From: RH-AL1 sp965214415
GTDB lineage: Bacteria > Pseudomonadota > Alphaproteobacteria > Rhizobiales > Beijerinckiaceae
Assembly (NCBI GenBank): GCA_965214415.1
Contig: CBDCBQ010000003.1
Coordinates: forward strand, 2,170,001-2,234,000
Reading direction: 5' to 3'
DNA: 64,000 nucleotides
The translations under genes and the position numbers were made by a program. Below, one piece after another: positions 43,711 through 52,760 of the stretch (position 1 is its first letter; each line of letters opens with the position of its first letter). Below the pieces are notes generated by a model. The model made no database searches. It worked only from the letters and a program-made list of their open reading frames with translations, and was not told where the DNA came from.

Positions 43711-46230
43711 ATGACGGGGGCGCAGGCGATCAGGGCGGAGCTGCCGGGCTTCTCGGAGCTCGACGAGATCGTCGCGCGCTACCGCCCGCTGCCCGGCGTG
43801 CCGGACGAGTTCATCGGCCCGGACGGGCGCCCGCGCGAGGCGTGGCTCACCTTCATCAAGCGCCTCGTCGAGCTGGGGCCGCAGGAGATCGACCGGCGCT
43901 TCGCCACCGCCGACCGGCACATCCGCGACAGCGGCGTCTCCTATCGCGCCTATGGCGACAAGAACGAGAAATCCTGGCCGATCGGCCATCTGCCGCTGCT
44001 GCTCGGCGCGCAGGATTGGCGCGCCATCGCCGCCGGCGTGATCCAGCGCGCCGACCTCATCGAGGCCGTGCTGCAGGACATCTATGGCGCCGGCCGGCTG
44101 ATCGAGGACGGCGCGCTGCCCGCCGTCGCCGTCGCTGGCTGCGCGGACTATCTGCAGCCGCTCGCCGGCGTGATGGACAAGCGCCACAACTATCTGCATC
44201 TCTACGCGGTCGATCTCGGCCGCGGGCCGGACGGCAAGTGGTGGGTGCTGGGCGATCGCACGCAGGCCCCGTCGGGCGCGGGCTACGCGCTCGCCAATCG
44301 TTTGGTTTTGTCGCGCACCTTCCCGAATCTCTACCGCGACATGAATGTCGAGCGGCTCGCGCCCTTCTTCGATGCGTTCCGCACCGGCCTCGCCGCCTGC
44401 GCCGAGCGCAGCGATCCGCGCATCTGCCTGCTCACGCCCGGCCCCTACAACGAGACGTACTTCGAGCAGGCGTATCTCGCGCGATATCTCGGCCTGCAGC
44501 TGGTCGAGGGCGGCGACCTCACCGTGCGCGACGGCGACCTGCATGTGCGCACCATCGCCGGTCTGAAGCGCGCCGACGTCGTGCTGCGCCGCGTCGATTC
44601 CGATTACGCCGATCCGCTCGAGCTCAACGCGCGCTCGCATCTCGGCGTGCCGGGCCTCATCGACGTGCTGCGCGGCGATCGTGTCGTCGTCGCCAACGCG
44701 CTCGGCTCGGGCGTCGTCGAATCGCCGGTCATGATGAGCTTCATGCCGAGCCTCTGCCGGCACGTGCTCGGCGAGGAGCTGAAGCTGCCGAACATCGCCA
44801 CCTGGTGGTGCGGCCAGGCGCCCCAACGCAAGACCGTGCTGGCCCGCATGGACGAGCTGGCGCTGGCCGGCGCCTACGGCAACTCGGTGCCGGGCGGCCT
44901 TCGCCACCAGACGGTGATCGGCGCCTCGATGACCGACGAGCACAAGCAGGAGCTGCGCGCCGCGATCGAGGCACGCGGCATCGACTGGGTCGGCCAGGAG
45001 ATCGTCAAGCTCTCGACGACGCCGGTCTGGCTCGACGGCCAGCTCGCGCCGCGCCCGTTCACGCTGCGCGTCTACGCCGCGCGCACGCCACAGGGCTGGG
45101 TGGTGATGCCGGGCGGCTTCTGCCGCGTCTCGCGCCGGCTCGACGCGCGCGCCGTGACGATGGGCGCCGAGACCGAGTCCGCCGACGTCTGGGTGCTCGG
45201 CGAGGGGCCGGTGCTGCAGACGACGCTGCTGCCGAGCGAAGGCACGGTGCGCATCCGGCGCATCCTCGGCAACCTGCCGAGCCGCGCCGCCGACAATCTG
45301 TTTTGGTTCGGACGATATCTCGAGCGCGCCGAGATGGTGCTGCGCGTGACGCGTGCCTTCGTGGGCCGGATGATCGAGACGGCGACGCCGTTGTCCGACG
45401 CCAAGTGGACGATGGGCCGGCTCGAGGTTCTGCTCGATCGCGCCGGCGCCCTGCCCGAGGAGCGCGCGGCCGACTTCGGCGGCACCGCGCTCGCCGCCGT
45501 CGCCCTGTTCGGCAAGGAGGAGTTCGGCTCGGCCTTCTCGCTGATCGAGGACGCGCGCCGCGCCGCCTCGTTCATCCGCGAGCGGCTTTCCACCGACACC
45601 TGGCGCAACATCGAGGACGTCTTCGAGGGCCTCGACCGCGCCCCGAGCGTGATCCTGACCGAAGCCGACATGACCGATTGCGCCGACACTTCGCTGCGCC
45701 GGCTCGGCGCCATCGCCGGCCTCGCGCAGGAGAACATGAACCGCGGCGCCGGCTGGCACCTGCTCGACATGGGCCGGCGCGTCGAGCGCGCGATCAACAC
45801 CTGCCGCTTCGCCCGCCGCCTCGCCTGCCCCGAGGGCTATCCCGATGGCCTCTCGACGCTGCTCGAATTGATCGACTCGCAGATCACCTACCGCGCGCGC
45901 TACCTCGTCGGCGTCTCGCTCGAGCTCGTGCGCGACATGGCGATCCTCGACACCTACAACCCGCGCTCGGTCGCCTTCCAGGTCGAGCGCCTCGGCGAAC
46001 ACCTCGCCAAACTGCCGCGGCTCAGCGAGGACGGCATGCTGGAGCGCCCGAGCCGCATCGTGACGCAGCTCCTCGCCGAGCTGACGACGGCGGTCGCGAG
46101 CGATCTCGACAACGACGCCATCATGGGCATCGAGCAGCGCCTGCTCGGCCTCGCCGACGCGATCGGCGCGCGCTACTTCCTGCACGGCGCCAACGCCGTG
46201 AAGGCCGACAAGAGCATGGGGCTCGCGTGA
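43711..46230 (+). CDS. Circularly permuted ATP-grasp + alpha-E fusion protein
   Basis: An 839-residue protein joining two parts that are often separate genes. Residues about 1-500 form the circularly permuted ATP-grasp ligase (DUF404/DUF407: GVSYRAYGDKNEKSWPIGHLP, KWWVLGDRTQAPSGAGYAL, LTPGPYNETYFEQAYLARYLG, LRRVDSDYADPLEL). Residues about 530-835 form the helical alpha-E domain (DUF403: LPSRAADNLFWFGRYLERAE, WHLLDMGRRVERAI). The ATP-grasp should activate a carboxylate to form an amide or peptide bond; alpha-E is an accessory with no known activity. It begins 10 bases after the DUF2126 gene and ends 10 bases before the second transglutaminase. Confidence 0.93.
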   Translation: MTGAQAIRAELPGFSELDEIVARYRPLPGVPDEFIGPDGRPREAWLTFIKRLVELGPQEIDRRFATADRHIRDSGVSYRAYGDKNEKSWPIGHLPLLLGAQDWRAIAAGVIQRADLIEAVLQDIYGAGRLIEDGALPAVAVAGCADYLQPLAGVMDKRHNYLHLYAVDLGRGPDGKWWVLGDRTQAPSGAGYALANRLVLSRTFPNLYRDMNVERLAPFFDAFRTGLAACAERSDPRICLLTPGPYNETYFEQAYLARYLGLQLVEGGDLTVRDGDLHVRTIAGLKRADVVLRRVDSDYADPLELNARSHLGVPGLIDVLRGDRVVVANALGSGVVESPVMMSFMPSLCRHVLGEELKLPNIATWWCGQAPQRKTVLARMDELALAGAYGNSVPGGLRHQTVIGASMTDEHKQELRAAIEARGIDWVGQEIVKLSTTPVWLDGQLAPRPFTLRVYAARTPQGWVVMPGGFCRVSRRLDARAVTMGAETESADVWVLGEGPVLQTTLLPSEGTVRIRRILGNLPSRAADNLFWFGRYLERAEMVLRVTRAFVGRMIETATPLSDAKWTMGRLEVLLDRAGALPEERAADFGGTALAAVALFGKEEFGSAFSLIEDARRAASFIRERLSTDTWRNIEDVFEGLDRAPSVILTEADMTDCADTSLRRLGAIAGLAQENMNRGAGWHLLDMGRRVERAINTCRFARRLACPEGYPDGLSTLLELIDSQITYRARYLVGVSLELVRDMAILDTYNPRSVAFQVERLGEHLAKLPRLSEDGMLERPSRIVTQLLAELTTAVASDLDNDAIMGIEQRLLGLADAIGARYFLHGANAVKADKSMGLA

Positions 46231-46240
46231 GCGGCAGGGC

Positions 46241-47119
46241 ATGATCTACGACATCCGCCACGTGACGACCTACGAGTACGGCTCGACCGTCACCTACTCC
46301 AACTGCTCGCTGCGCCTGCTGCCGCGCGAGGAGCCGGGGCAGATCGTCTACGCGAGCCGCATCGACATCGAGCCCGAGCCCGACGAGACCACCGAGCGCA
46401 TCTGCTTCTTCGGCAATCGCGTGACGCAGATGCAGATCGAGACGGCGCACAAGACGCTGGTCGTCTCGACCCAAACCTCCGTGGAGATCCACCGCGAGCC
46501 GCCGCCGGACGGCGATGCCACGCCGCCATGGGAGACCGTGCGCGACGCCGCCGTCGCCTCGCGCTCGCTCGATCGCGAAGCGCCGGCGCATTTCCTCCAC
46601 CCGAGCCGTTTCGTGCCACACTACCTGCCGGCGACGGAATATGCCCGCGAGAGCTTCACGCCGGGCCGCCCGGTGCTCGCCGGCGCGAAGGAGCTGATGC
46701 ATCGCATCCGGACGCAGTTCCGCTACGATCCGAAGGCGACCATCGTCTCGACGCCGCTGTCGGAAGCATTCCTGAAGCGGCATGGCGTCTGCCAGGATTT
46801 CGCGCATATCATGATCTCGGGGCTGCGCGGCCTCGGCCTGCCCGCCGCCTATGTGTCGGGGTACATCCGCACCATCCCGCCGCCGGGCAAGAAGCGGCTC
46901 GAGGGCGCCGACGCGACGCACGCCTGGGTGTCGATCTGGTGCGGCTCGGAACATGGGTGGATCGGCCTCGATCCCACCAACGACATCATGATCGGCGACG
47001 ACCACATCATCCTCGCCAAGGGCCGCGACTACGCCGACATCTCCCCCGTCGCAGGTATCATTCTTGGCTCGAAGGAGCAGGATGTCGACGTGAAGGTCGA
47101 CGTCATCCCGCGGGAGTAG
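46241..47119 (+). CDS. Transglutaminase-like cysteine peptidase-fold protein
   Basis: A 292-residue protein. The N-terminal beta domain (IRHVTTYEYGSTVTYSNCSLRLLP) precedes a papain-like core with catalytic Cys184 in HGVCQDFAHIM, His227 in ATHAWVSIW and Asp244 in GLDPTND. No signal peptide, so it works in the cytoplasm with its operon partners. It could either hydrolyse or transfer the peptide linkage made by the ATP-grasp. The start ATG is 10 bases after the previous stop. Confidence 0.93.
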   Translation: MIYDIRHVTTYEYGSTVTYSNCSLRLLPREEPGQIVYASRIDIEPEPDETTERICFFGNRVTQMQIETAHKTLVVSTQTSVEIHREPPPDGDATPPWETVRDAAVASRSLDREAPAHFLHPSRFVPHYLPATEYARESFTPGRPVLAGAKELMHRIRTQFRYDPKATIVSTPLSEAFLKRHGVCQDFAHIMISGLRGLGLPAAYVSGYIRTIPPPGKKRLEGADATHAWVSIWCGSEHGWIGLDPTNDIMIGDDHIILAKGRDYADISPVAGIILGSKEQDVDVKVDVIPRE

Positions 47120-47144
47120 CATTCTCACCTTTAGCCGCCGTAGT

Positions 47145-47182
47145 CCCCTCGCGGGAGAAGGTGCCCGAAGAGTGGATGAGGG
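47145..47182 (+). repeat. Partial palindromic repeat, 'tccttctcccgc' family (copy F)
   Basis: The fragment cccctcgcgggagaaggtgcccgaag, then agtggatgagggg, matches one arm of copies D and E with a deletion in the middle; the opposite arm is missing. It lies in the 180-bp gap after the transglutaminase operon. Confidence 0.65.
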
Positions 47183-47298
47183 GTCGCCGGCGAGGTGTGA
47201 TCGTGGACGAGGATCGAGACTTTCGGCGAGGCACCCTCCACCGCCGGCAAACCCTTCAACCGCTTCGACTAGTTCGCGCCAAGACCGGAGTTCATCTC

Positions 47299-47583
47299 AT
47301 GTTGCTCGCACGGCCGATCGGGATCATCGCCGCCCTCGTCCTTTTGACGGCGCTCGCGCAAAGCGTGGCGGAGGCGCAAGAGATGGGCGTAAGCGGCGAT
47401 CCGGCGATCCGCTCGCTCAGCAGGCCAGGGCATCGGCACCATCATGGGCGCCGTCACCGGCACCGCCAGCAAGACAAGGGGATCGAGATCCCAAGTTTCG
47501 TCAGGCACATCGCCAAGCCGGCCGACCAGCTGCCGCCGGGCGCGACCGGCCCCCGCTCGCGCTCGTTCATCCCCGCCCGATAG
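47299..47583 (+). CDS. Small secreted His/Arg-rich protein
   Basis: A 94-residue protein with a signal peptide (hydrophobic about residues 6-20, cleaved near AEAQE) and a basic, His-rich centre (RPGHRHHHGRRHRHRQQ). GGAG lies 8 bases before the ATG. No family recognised; the His/Arg block could bind metal or polyanions, which is a guess. It follows the transglutaminase operon on the same strand. Confidence 0.65.
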   Translation: MLLARPIGIIAALVLLTALAQSVAEAQEMGVSGDPAIRSLSRPGHRHHHGRRHRHRQQDKGIEIPSFVRHIAKPADQLPPGATGPRSRSFIPAR

Positions 47584-47696
47584 CCGCGATCGCCTCAGAG
47601 TTCCGAGGGCATCGCCAGGTGTATCCCTCCAGCGTCGATGACAAAGATCTGGTCGGTCACCGGATGCGGCATCCGCCCGGCCATATCGCGAACCTT

Positions 47697-47849
47697 CGTC
47701 TCGAACTCTCTGCGATTGGCCATGGCCCGGGCTATCGTCGCTATTTTGTGAGACGACACACGAGTGTGGTGATCCTTTTGTGTGGCGGAGATAAAAGCTC
47801 GCAAAGGCAAGACATCGCGAAAGCGAAATCAATGGCTGAGGACCTCTGA
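47697..47849 (+). pseudogene. higB: C-terminal remnant of a HigB/RelE-type toxin
   Basis: The frame ending at 47849 reads GPGYRRYFVRR, then VVILLCGGDKSSQRQDIAKAK, the last half of a RelE/ParE-superfamily HigB toxin. Before GPGYR the match leaves frame (VSxxLR then a shift before HGPGYR), and the N-terminal half and start are not found. The stop lies one base before the higA start codon, the normal toxin-antitoxin order. The toxin is therefore almost surely inactive. Confidence 0.75.
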
Positions 47850-47850
47850 C

Positions 47851-48159
47851 ATGGCCCTGGAGACGAAGCCCTGGGATATTCAGGACTACATCACGACAAC
47901 GGACCGCCAGCTCGGCTATCTCGAGGCGGCGCTGGAGGATGGCGATCCCGCGCCGGTCGCGGCGGCGCTTGGCGATCTCGCGAAGGCGCGCGGCATGTCG
48001 GCGGTCGCGCTGAGTACAGGGATCTCGCGGGAGGGGCTTTACAAGGCGCTGTCGCCTGCCGGCGATCCACGGCTCAGCACGTTCATGGGCGCCGTGAAAG
48101 CGCTCGGATTGCGTTTGCGTATCGAGCCGGTCGCCAAAGACTTCGCTGATCCCCTGTAG
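47851..48159 (+). CDS. higA: HigA-like addiction-module antitoxin
   Basis: A 102-residue DNA-binding protein. MALETKPWDIQDYI is the typical lead, AKARGMSAVALSTGISREGLYKALSP is the helix-turn-helix, and the C-terminal LGLRLRIEPVA is the conserved strand of this COG3636-type antitoxin. The reading frame is intact. With its toxin broken it is an orphan, and may now act only as a repressor of its own promoter or of other sites. It is convergent with glyS, 9 bases apart. Confidence 0.9.
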   Translation: MALETKPWDIQDYITTTDRQLGYLEAALEDGDPAPVAAALGDLAKARGMSAVALSTGISREGLYKALSPAGDPRLSTFMGAVKALGLRLRIEPVAKDFADPL

Positions 48160-48168
48160 GACGCGTGC

Positions 48169-50292
48169 TCACCCCCCGATGCGCGAAAAGTCCGCCACCG
48201 CGTGGACGGCGGCGGCGAAGCCGCTCAGCAGGCGCAGGCGATTGAGGCGGATCGCGGGGTCTGGCGCATTGACCGTGATCTCGTCGAAGAACACGTCGAC
48301 CGGCTCCCGCAGCGTCGCCAGCGCCCGCATCGCGCCCTCGAAATCCTCGCCCGCGACGGCCGACGCCGCCTGCTCGGCGACGGTCTCGAATGCCGCGGCC
48401 AGCCTTTTCTCGGCCGGCTCCCGCACCAGCGCGGGATCGTACGGCTCGGCGAAACCCGGCGCGTCGTCCGGCGCCTTCTTGGCTTCGGCCTTCAGGATGT
48501 TGGCGGCGCGGCGGTAGCCGGCGAGGAGGTTGGCGCCCTCGTCGGTGCCGAGGAACGCGCCGAGCGCGCGCACGCGGCGCACGACCAGCGTGAAGTCGTC
48601 CTGGCCGGCCGAGCCGAACACGGCATCGATGAGATCGTGCCGCGCCTTGGTCTCGCGCAGGTACACCTTCAGCCGCTCCGCGAAGAAGCCGAGCAGCGAG
48701 ACGAGCAGCGCGCGCTTGTCGGCATCGGGCCAGTCGACGAGCTTGGGATTGCGCAGCAGCGCCTCGGCGCCGATCGTCAGGATCGGCAGGCGCAGCTCGT
48801 TCTCGAGGATCAGGCGGATCACGCCGAGCGCGGCGCGGCGCAGCGCGTACGGGTCCTTCGAGCCGGTCGGCTTCTCGTCGATCGCCCAGAAGCCGACCAG
48901 CGTGTCGAGCTTCTCGGCGAGCGCCACCGCGATCGAGACGGGCGCGGTGGGCACGCGATCGGACGGGCCCTGCGGCTTGTAATGCTCCTCGCAGGCGGCG
49001 GCCACGGCCGCGGGCTCGCCCTGGTGGGCGGCGTAATAGCGACCCATCAGACCCTGCAGCTCGGGAAACTCGCCGACCATCTCGGAGACGAGATCGGCCT
49101 TGCACAGCTTCGCAGCGCGGGCGGCCTGCGCCGGGTCGGCCTTGATCAGCGAGGCGAGGTCGGCGGCGAGCTTTTCCAGCCGCGCGACCCGCTCGCCCTG
49201 CGTGCCGAGCTTGGCGTGGAACACGATCGAGTCGAGCTTTGGCAGCCGGTCGTCGAGCTTCACCTTGAGGTCGCTCTCCCAGAAGAAGCGTGCGTCGGCA
49301 AGGCGGGCGCGCACGACCTTGGCGTTGCCGCGCGCGATCTCCGCGCCACCGTCCGACGCCTCGATGTTGGCGACGAGCACGAAGCGGTTGGCGAGCGTCT
49401 GGGAACCCGCCTCGCGCAGCACGAAGCATTTCTGGTTGGCGCGGATCGTCGCGCGGATCACCTCGGGCGGGATGTCGAGGAAGGCGGCCTCGAACTCGCC
49501 CATCAGCACGATGGGCCATTCGACGAGGCCGGCCACCTCGTGCAGCAGGCCCTCGTCCTCGACGAGTTCGAGCCCCTGCGCCATCGCCAGGTTGCGCGCG
49601 TCGTAGAGGATGATGTCGCGCCGGCGCGCCGGGTCGAGCACGACCTTCGCGCGTTCCAACGCCGAGACGTAATCGTCGAAGCGACGCACGGTGAACGCGT
49701 CGGGCACCATGAAGCGATGGCCGCGTGTCGTGTTGCCGGACTGGATGCCGCCGACCGCGAAGGGCACGATGTCGGGTTCCTCGATCTCCGGGCCGAAGGT
49801 GGCGAGGATGGTGTGCAGCGGGCGCACCCAGCGCAGGCTCGTACCCGCGACCGAGGCGGCGCCCCAGCGCATCGATTTCGGCCAAGGAAAACTCTCGACG
49901 ATCGGCGGCAGGATCTCGGCCAGCACCTCGATCGTCGGCCGCCCCGCCCGCTCGACCACGGCGACGTAAAAGTCGCCCTTCTTCGGATCGGACCGCACCT
50001 CGGCCTCGTCGAGCGAGGCGAGGCCGGCGCTCTTCAGGAAGCCGGCGACGGCCGCCTCGGGCGCGCCGACCTTCGGCCCCTTGCGCTCCTCGCGCGCGTC
50101 GGGCTGCGCCGCCGGCAAGTCGGCGATGTGCAGCGCGAGCCGACGCGGCGTCGCGAAGGCGGCCCCGCCAGCGGAGAACAGCCCCTTGGCCGCGAGCGCG
50201 TCCGTGACGAGCCGCTTCAGGTCGTCGGCCGCTTGCGCCTGCATGCGGGCGGGAATCTCTTCGCAGAAGAGCTCGAGGAGAAGGTCTGGCAT
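48169..50292 (-). CDS. glyS: Glycine--tRNA ligase beta subunit
   Basis: A 707-residue tRNA-binding subunit of the bacterial heterotetrameric glycyl-tRNA synthetase. It starts PDLLLELFCEEIPARMQ and contains FPKSMRW-like FPWPKSMRWG, ANIEASDGG, KLGTQGERVARL, SIAVALAEKLDTLVGFWAIDEKPTGSKDP and a C-terminal DALR-type anticodon domain ending in VFFDEITVNAPDPAIRLNRLRLL. Full length. glyQ, which usually lies directly upstream, is not there, so the alpha-subunit gene must be elsewhere. Confidence 0.96.
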   Translation of the reverse strand: MPDLLLELFCEEIPARMQAQAADDLKRLVTDALAAKGLFSAGGAAFATPRRLALHIADLPAAQPDAREERKGPKVGAPEAAVAGFLKSAGLASLDEAEVRSDPKKGDFYVAVVERAGRPTIEVLAEILPPIVESFPWPKSMRWGAASVAGTSLRWVRPLHTILATFGPEIEEPDIVPFAVGGIQSGNTTRGHRFMVPDAFTVRRFDDYVSALERAKVVLDPARRRDIILYDARNLAMAQGLELVEDEGLLHEVAGLVEWPIVLMGEFEAAFLDIPPEVIRATIRANQKCFVLREAGSQTLANRFVLVANIEASDGGAEIARGNAKVVRARLADARFFWESDLKVKLDDRLPKLDSIVFHAKLGTQGERVARLEKLAADLASLIKADPAQAARAAKLCKADLVSEMVGEFPELQGLMGRYYAAHQGEPAAVAAACEEHYKPQGPSDRVPTAPVSIAVALAEKLDTLVGFWAIDEKPTGSKDPYALRRAALGVIRLILENELRLPILTIGAEALLRNPKLVDWPDADKRALLVSLLGFFAERLKVYLRETKARHDLIDAVFGSAGQDDFTLVVRRVRALGAFLGTDEGANLLAGYRRAANILKAEAKKAPDDAPGFAEPYDPALVREPAEKRLAAAFETVAEQAASAVAGEDFEGAMRALATLREPVDVFFDEITVNAPDPAIRLNRLRLLSGFAAAVHAVADFSRIGG

Positions 50293-50407
50293 CGGGTCCG
50301 TTTCGTTGGCGCGGACCGTTTAGCGCGATCGAGCGCCCCTGTCGCGTTTCCCCACCGCTTCGAAGTCCTGTATCGCGACACGGCGAACGGCACCGGAGGC
50401 ACTGGCG

Positions 50408-50623
50408 ATGAGCATACTAGGCATGGTGGCCGCGATCATCACAGCCGCGGCCGCCCCGCCCGACCAGACCAGCCCCGCCGCGGCGCTCTGCGTCAAGAAT
50501 GGCGCGATCGTCACGGACGAAACGCTGCCGAACGGGGGCACGCGGGCCGTCTGCGTGTTCGCGAACGGCACGCGGATCGACGCCGGCGCGTATTTTCGCA
50601 ACAAGCATCGCACGCAGCACTGA
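50408..50623 (+). CDS. Small exported DUF333-like protein
   Basis: A 71-residue protein with a short hydrophobic N-terminus (ILGMVAAIITAAAAP) and a core (AALCVKNGAIVTDETLPNGG, AVCVFANGTRIDAGAYFR) like the DUF333 (hemolysin-named) small exported proteins. GGAGG lies 8 bases before ATG 50408. Function unknown. It is divergent from glyS. Confidence 0.65.
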   Translation: MSILGMVAAIITAAAAPPDQTSPAAALCVKNGAIVTDETLPNGGTRAVCVFANGTRIDAGAYFRNKHRTQH

Positions 50624-50737
50624 CTGGCCCCGGCGGCCGCCCGGCGACGGCACCCAGGAGCGCTATCGACAAGCCTGGCGCAATTTGCGAGGCTTATTAA
50701 AACAAATCATAAACGCCTCCACTCGAGCTCGGCAGCC

Positions 50738-51067
50738 ATGGACCACGACGTCGAGCTCATCCGCGATCTGCTCTTCGTCCTCGAGGGCTATCAGACCTCG
50801 CCGCGCACCGTCATCATCGTCTCTGTCGATGTGGAGGCGGAGGAGCTAGGCCGCCCGGCGGCGGAGATCGAAACGGGCCTCGCCACGCTGCTCGAGCTCG
50901 ACTACATCGACGGCCCCGGCCCTGACGAGCCGGGCTTCTTCCTGTTCCGCAAGCTGACGCGCAAGGGCCTCCAGTTCGTCCGCGCGACGACCGATCCGCG
51001 CGACTGGGAACGGATGAAGCGCCATTACGCCGAGCGACAGCTCGAGTCTGGCGCCGACCCGGCCTGA
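50738..51067 (+). CDS. DUF2513-like small protein
   Basis: A 109-residue soluble protein: MDHDVELIRDLLFVLEG, a central IETGLATLLELDYIDG and RKLTRKGLQFVRATTDPRDWERMK near the end. This is the winged-helix-like pattern of DUF2513 proteins, often found in mobile or accessory regions. Preceded by an AT-rich patch (about 50695-50715) that could be its promoter. No partner gene is evident. Confidence 0.75.
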   Translation: MDHDVELIRDLLFVLEGYQTSPRTVIIVSVDVEAEELGRPAAEIETGLATLLELDYIDGPGPDEPGFFLFRKLTRKGLQFVRATTDPRDWERMKRHYAERQLESGADPA

Positions 51068-51187
51068 CCCAGAATCAGCCCGTCGGGATCAATCCTTGCG
51101 GCGGGCTATGGCTTGACAGTTCCGCTGCCTTCGCGGATCGATCCACCCTCGGGTGCCCCTCGCGGGCACCGCCTGGGGGCACGCTGG

Positions 51188-52237
51188 ATGCTGAAGAGAT
51201 TCGTCGCGGCTGCCGTGTTCGGATTTTTCCTTCAGCTGACCGGTGCCGCCTATGCCGCCAGCGGCAAGCCTGCCGAGAGCGAGAGCGAGCATTCGACGCT
51301 AGATCTCGTCAAGGCGCGCGGATCATTGCGATGCGGCGCAAGCGCGTTGCTCGAGGGCTTCGGCCAGGTCGATGCCAGCGGCAGCTGGTCGGGCTTCGAC
51401 ATCGACTTCTGCCGGGCGATCGCGGCGGCGATCTTCGGTGATCCCGGCAAGGTCGACTTCGTGCAACTGACGACGCCGCATCGGTTCGATGCTCTCGAGA
51501 ACGGATCGATCGACGTGCTCGACCGCACGACGACCTGGACCTTGGCGCGCGAGACGACGCACCACCTGCTGTTTGCCGGCATCACCTATTATGACGGCCA
51601 GGGCTTTCTCGTGCGGCGCGCGCTGAAGGTCAACGCGGCGTCGAACCTCGCGAGCGACCAGATCTGCGTCGCCAAGGATACGACGACCGAACTCAACCTC
51701 GCCGACTATTTTCGCCAGCGCGGGCTGAAATACGACCCCAAGGTGTTTCCCTCGGACGACGCGGAAGCCGCCTACACGGCCGGCAAATGCGGGGCGCTGA
51801 CGACCGACGCCTCGGCGCTGTTCGTCCTGCGCTCGAAGCTGCCCAACCCCGACGACCAGGTCATCCTGCCCGAGATCATCTCGAAGGAGCCGCTCGGTCC
51901 CGCCGTCCGCCAGGGCGACGACCGATGGTTCGAGATCGTGCGCTGGACGCTCAACGCGATGATCAACGCGGACGAGATGGGCGTGACGCAGGCCAACGTC
52001 GACGAGGTGATCAAGGGCGACAATCCGCGCATCCGTCGCCTGCTCGGCGCGGAAGGGAATTTCGCGCAAGGGCTCGGGCTGACGGCCGACTGGGCCTATC
52101 GGATCATCAAGTTCGTCGGCAACTACAACGACGTGTTCGAGCGCAATCTCGGCCAGGGATCGAAGCTGAAGATCAAGCGCGGCCTCAACGACATCTGGAC
52201 GCATGGCGGCCTGCTCTACGCGCCGCCCATCCTCTAA
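51188..52237 (+). CDS. Amino-acid ABC transporter substrate-binding protein, AapJ/BztA-like
   Basis: A 349-residue periplasmic protein with a signal peptide (about residues 4-23, cleaved near AYAAS). STLDLVKARGSLRCG is followed by GFDIDFCRAIAAAIFGD, DALENGSIDVLDRTTTWTLARE and EPLGPAVRQGDDRWFEIVRWTLNAM, matching the general L-amino-acid binding proteins. No permease or ATPase genes are near, so it either serves a system elsewhere or is an extra receptor. ATG 51188 is chosen as the start of the signal peptide; an upstream GTG-type start would add a poor lead. Confidence 0.88.
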   Translation: MLKRFVAAAVFGFFLQLTGAAYAASGKPAESESEHSTLDLVKARGSLRCGASALLEGFGQVDASGSWSGFDIDFCRAIAAAIFGDPGKVDFVQLTTPHRFDALENGSIDVLDRTTTWTLARETTHHLLFAGITYYDGQGFLVRRALKVNAASNLASDQICVAKDTTTELNLADYFRQRGLKYDPKVFPSDDAEAAYTAGKCGALTTDASALFVLRSKLPNPDDQVILPEIISKEPLGPAVRQGDDRWFEIVRWTLNAMINADEMGVTQANVDEVIKGDNPRIRRLLGAEGNFAQGLGLTADWAYRIIKFVGNYNDVFERNLGQGSKLKIKRGLNDIWTHGGLLYAPPIL

Positions 52238-52434
52238 CGATCGTAATGGTTGAGCCACCTGGTTTGGCCGCCGCACGCATGCGATCGACACGGCCCTGCT
52301 CCTTTGTCGACGACCCTTATCGACCTTTGTCCTTCTTTGCACTGTCATCAGACAAAGATAAGCTCACGATTGCGGCTATACGGAGCGCGGTCGAACAGCC
52401 ACTGCTTGCAACCGCTTAATGCTGGAGATATTCA

Positions 52435-52713
52435 ATGAAACCCATTTCAACACTGCTCGCGGTCAGTCTTCTCGCCGGGCTCGGCGCGACCGCGGCCGTC
52501 GCCATGCCGCATCTCGATTTAACCGCCGCGGGCAACATCGCGCCGCCGGCCGCCGAAACAGTTCGTTTGGTGTGCGACTATAACCGCTGCCGTCGCGTCG
52601 GCGGCTATTACCGCCCCGTCTACCGGGCCTATCGTCCCTACGGCTACTACCGCCCCTACTATGGCCCGCACGTGGGTATTGGCATCGGTGGCGTCGGTCT
52701 CGGCATCTACTGA
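52435..52713 (+). CDS. Small secreted Tyr/Gly-rich protein
   Basis: A 92-residue protein with a signal peptide (about residues 5-22, cleaved near AVAMP), then a RLVCDYNRCRR segment, a Tyr/Pro/Arg-rich tract (YYRPVYRAYRPYGYYRP) and a Gly-rich end. GGAG lies 7 bases before the ATG. Short exported proteins with YRPYGYYRP tracts are frequent in Hyphomicrobiales, with no known role. The stretch before it (52240-52434) is more AT-rich and probably holds its promoter. Confidence 0.72.
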   Translation: MKPISTLLAVSLLAGLGATAAVAMPHLDLTAAGNIAPPAAETVRLVCDYNRCRRVGGYYRPVYRAYRPYGYYRPYYGPHVGIGIGGVGLGIY

Positions 52714-52760
52714 GGTCGGCATCTACTTCACTAAATTCGCCGACCTGGAGACGAATGCGA

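Noticed and set aside
40824..43712. Antisense open frame of 962 codons opposite the DUF2126 gene
   Set aside because: High GC leaves antisense frames open; the translation is Arg/Ala/Gly-rich with no motif, while the plus strand has clear domains.
43561..46242. Antisense open frame of 893 codons opposite the ATP-grasp gene
   Set aside because: Same GC-driven shadow; low-complexity product, no ribosome-binding site.
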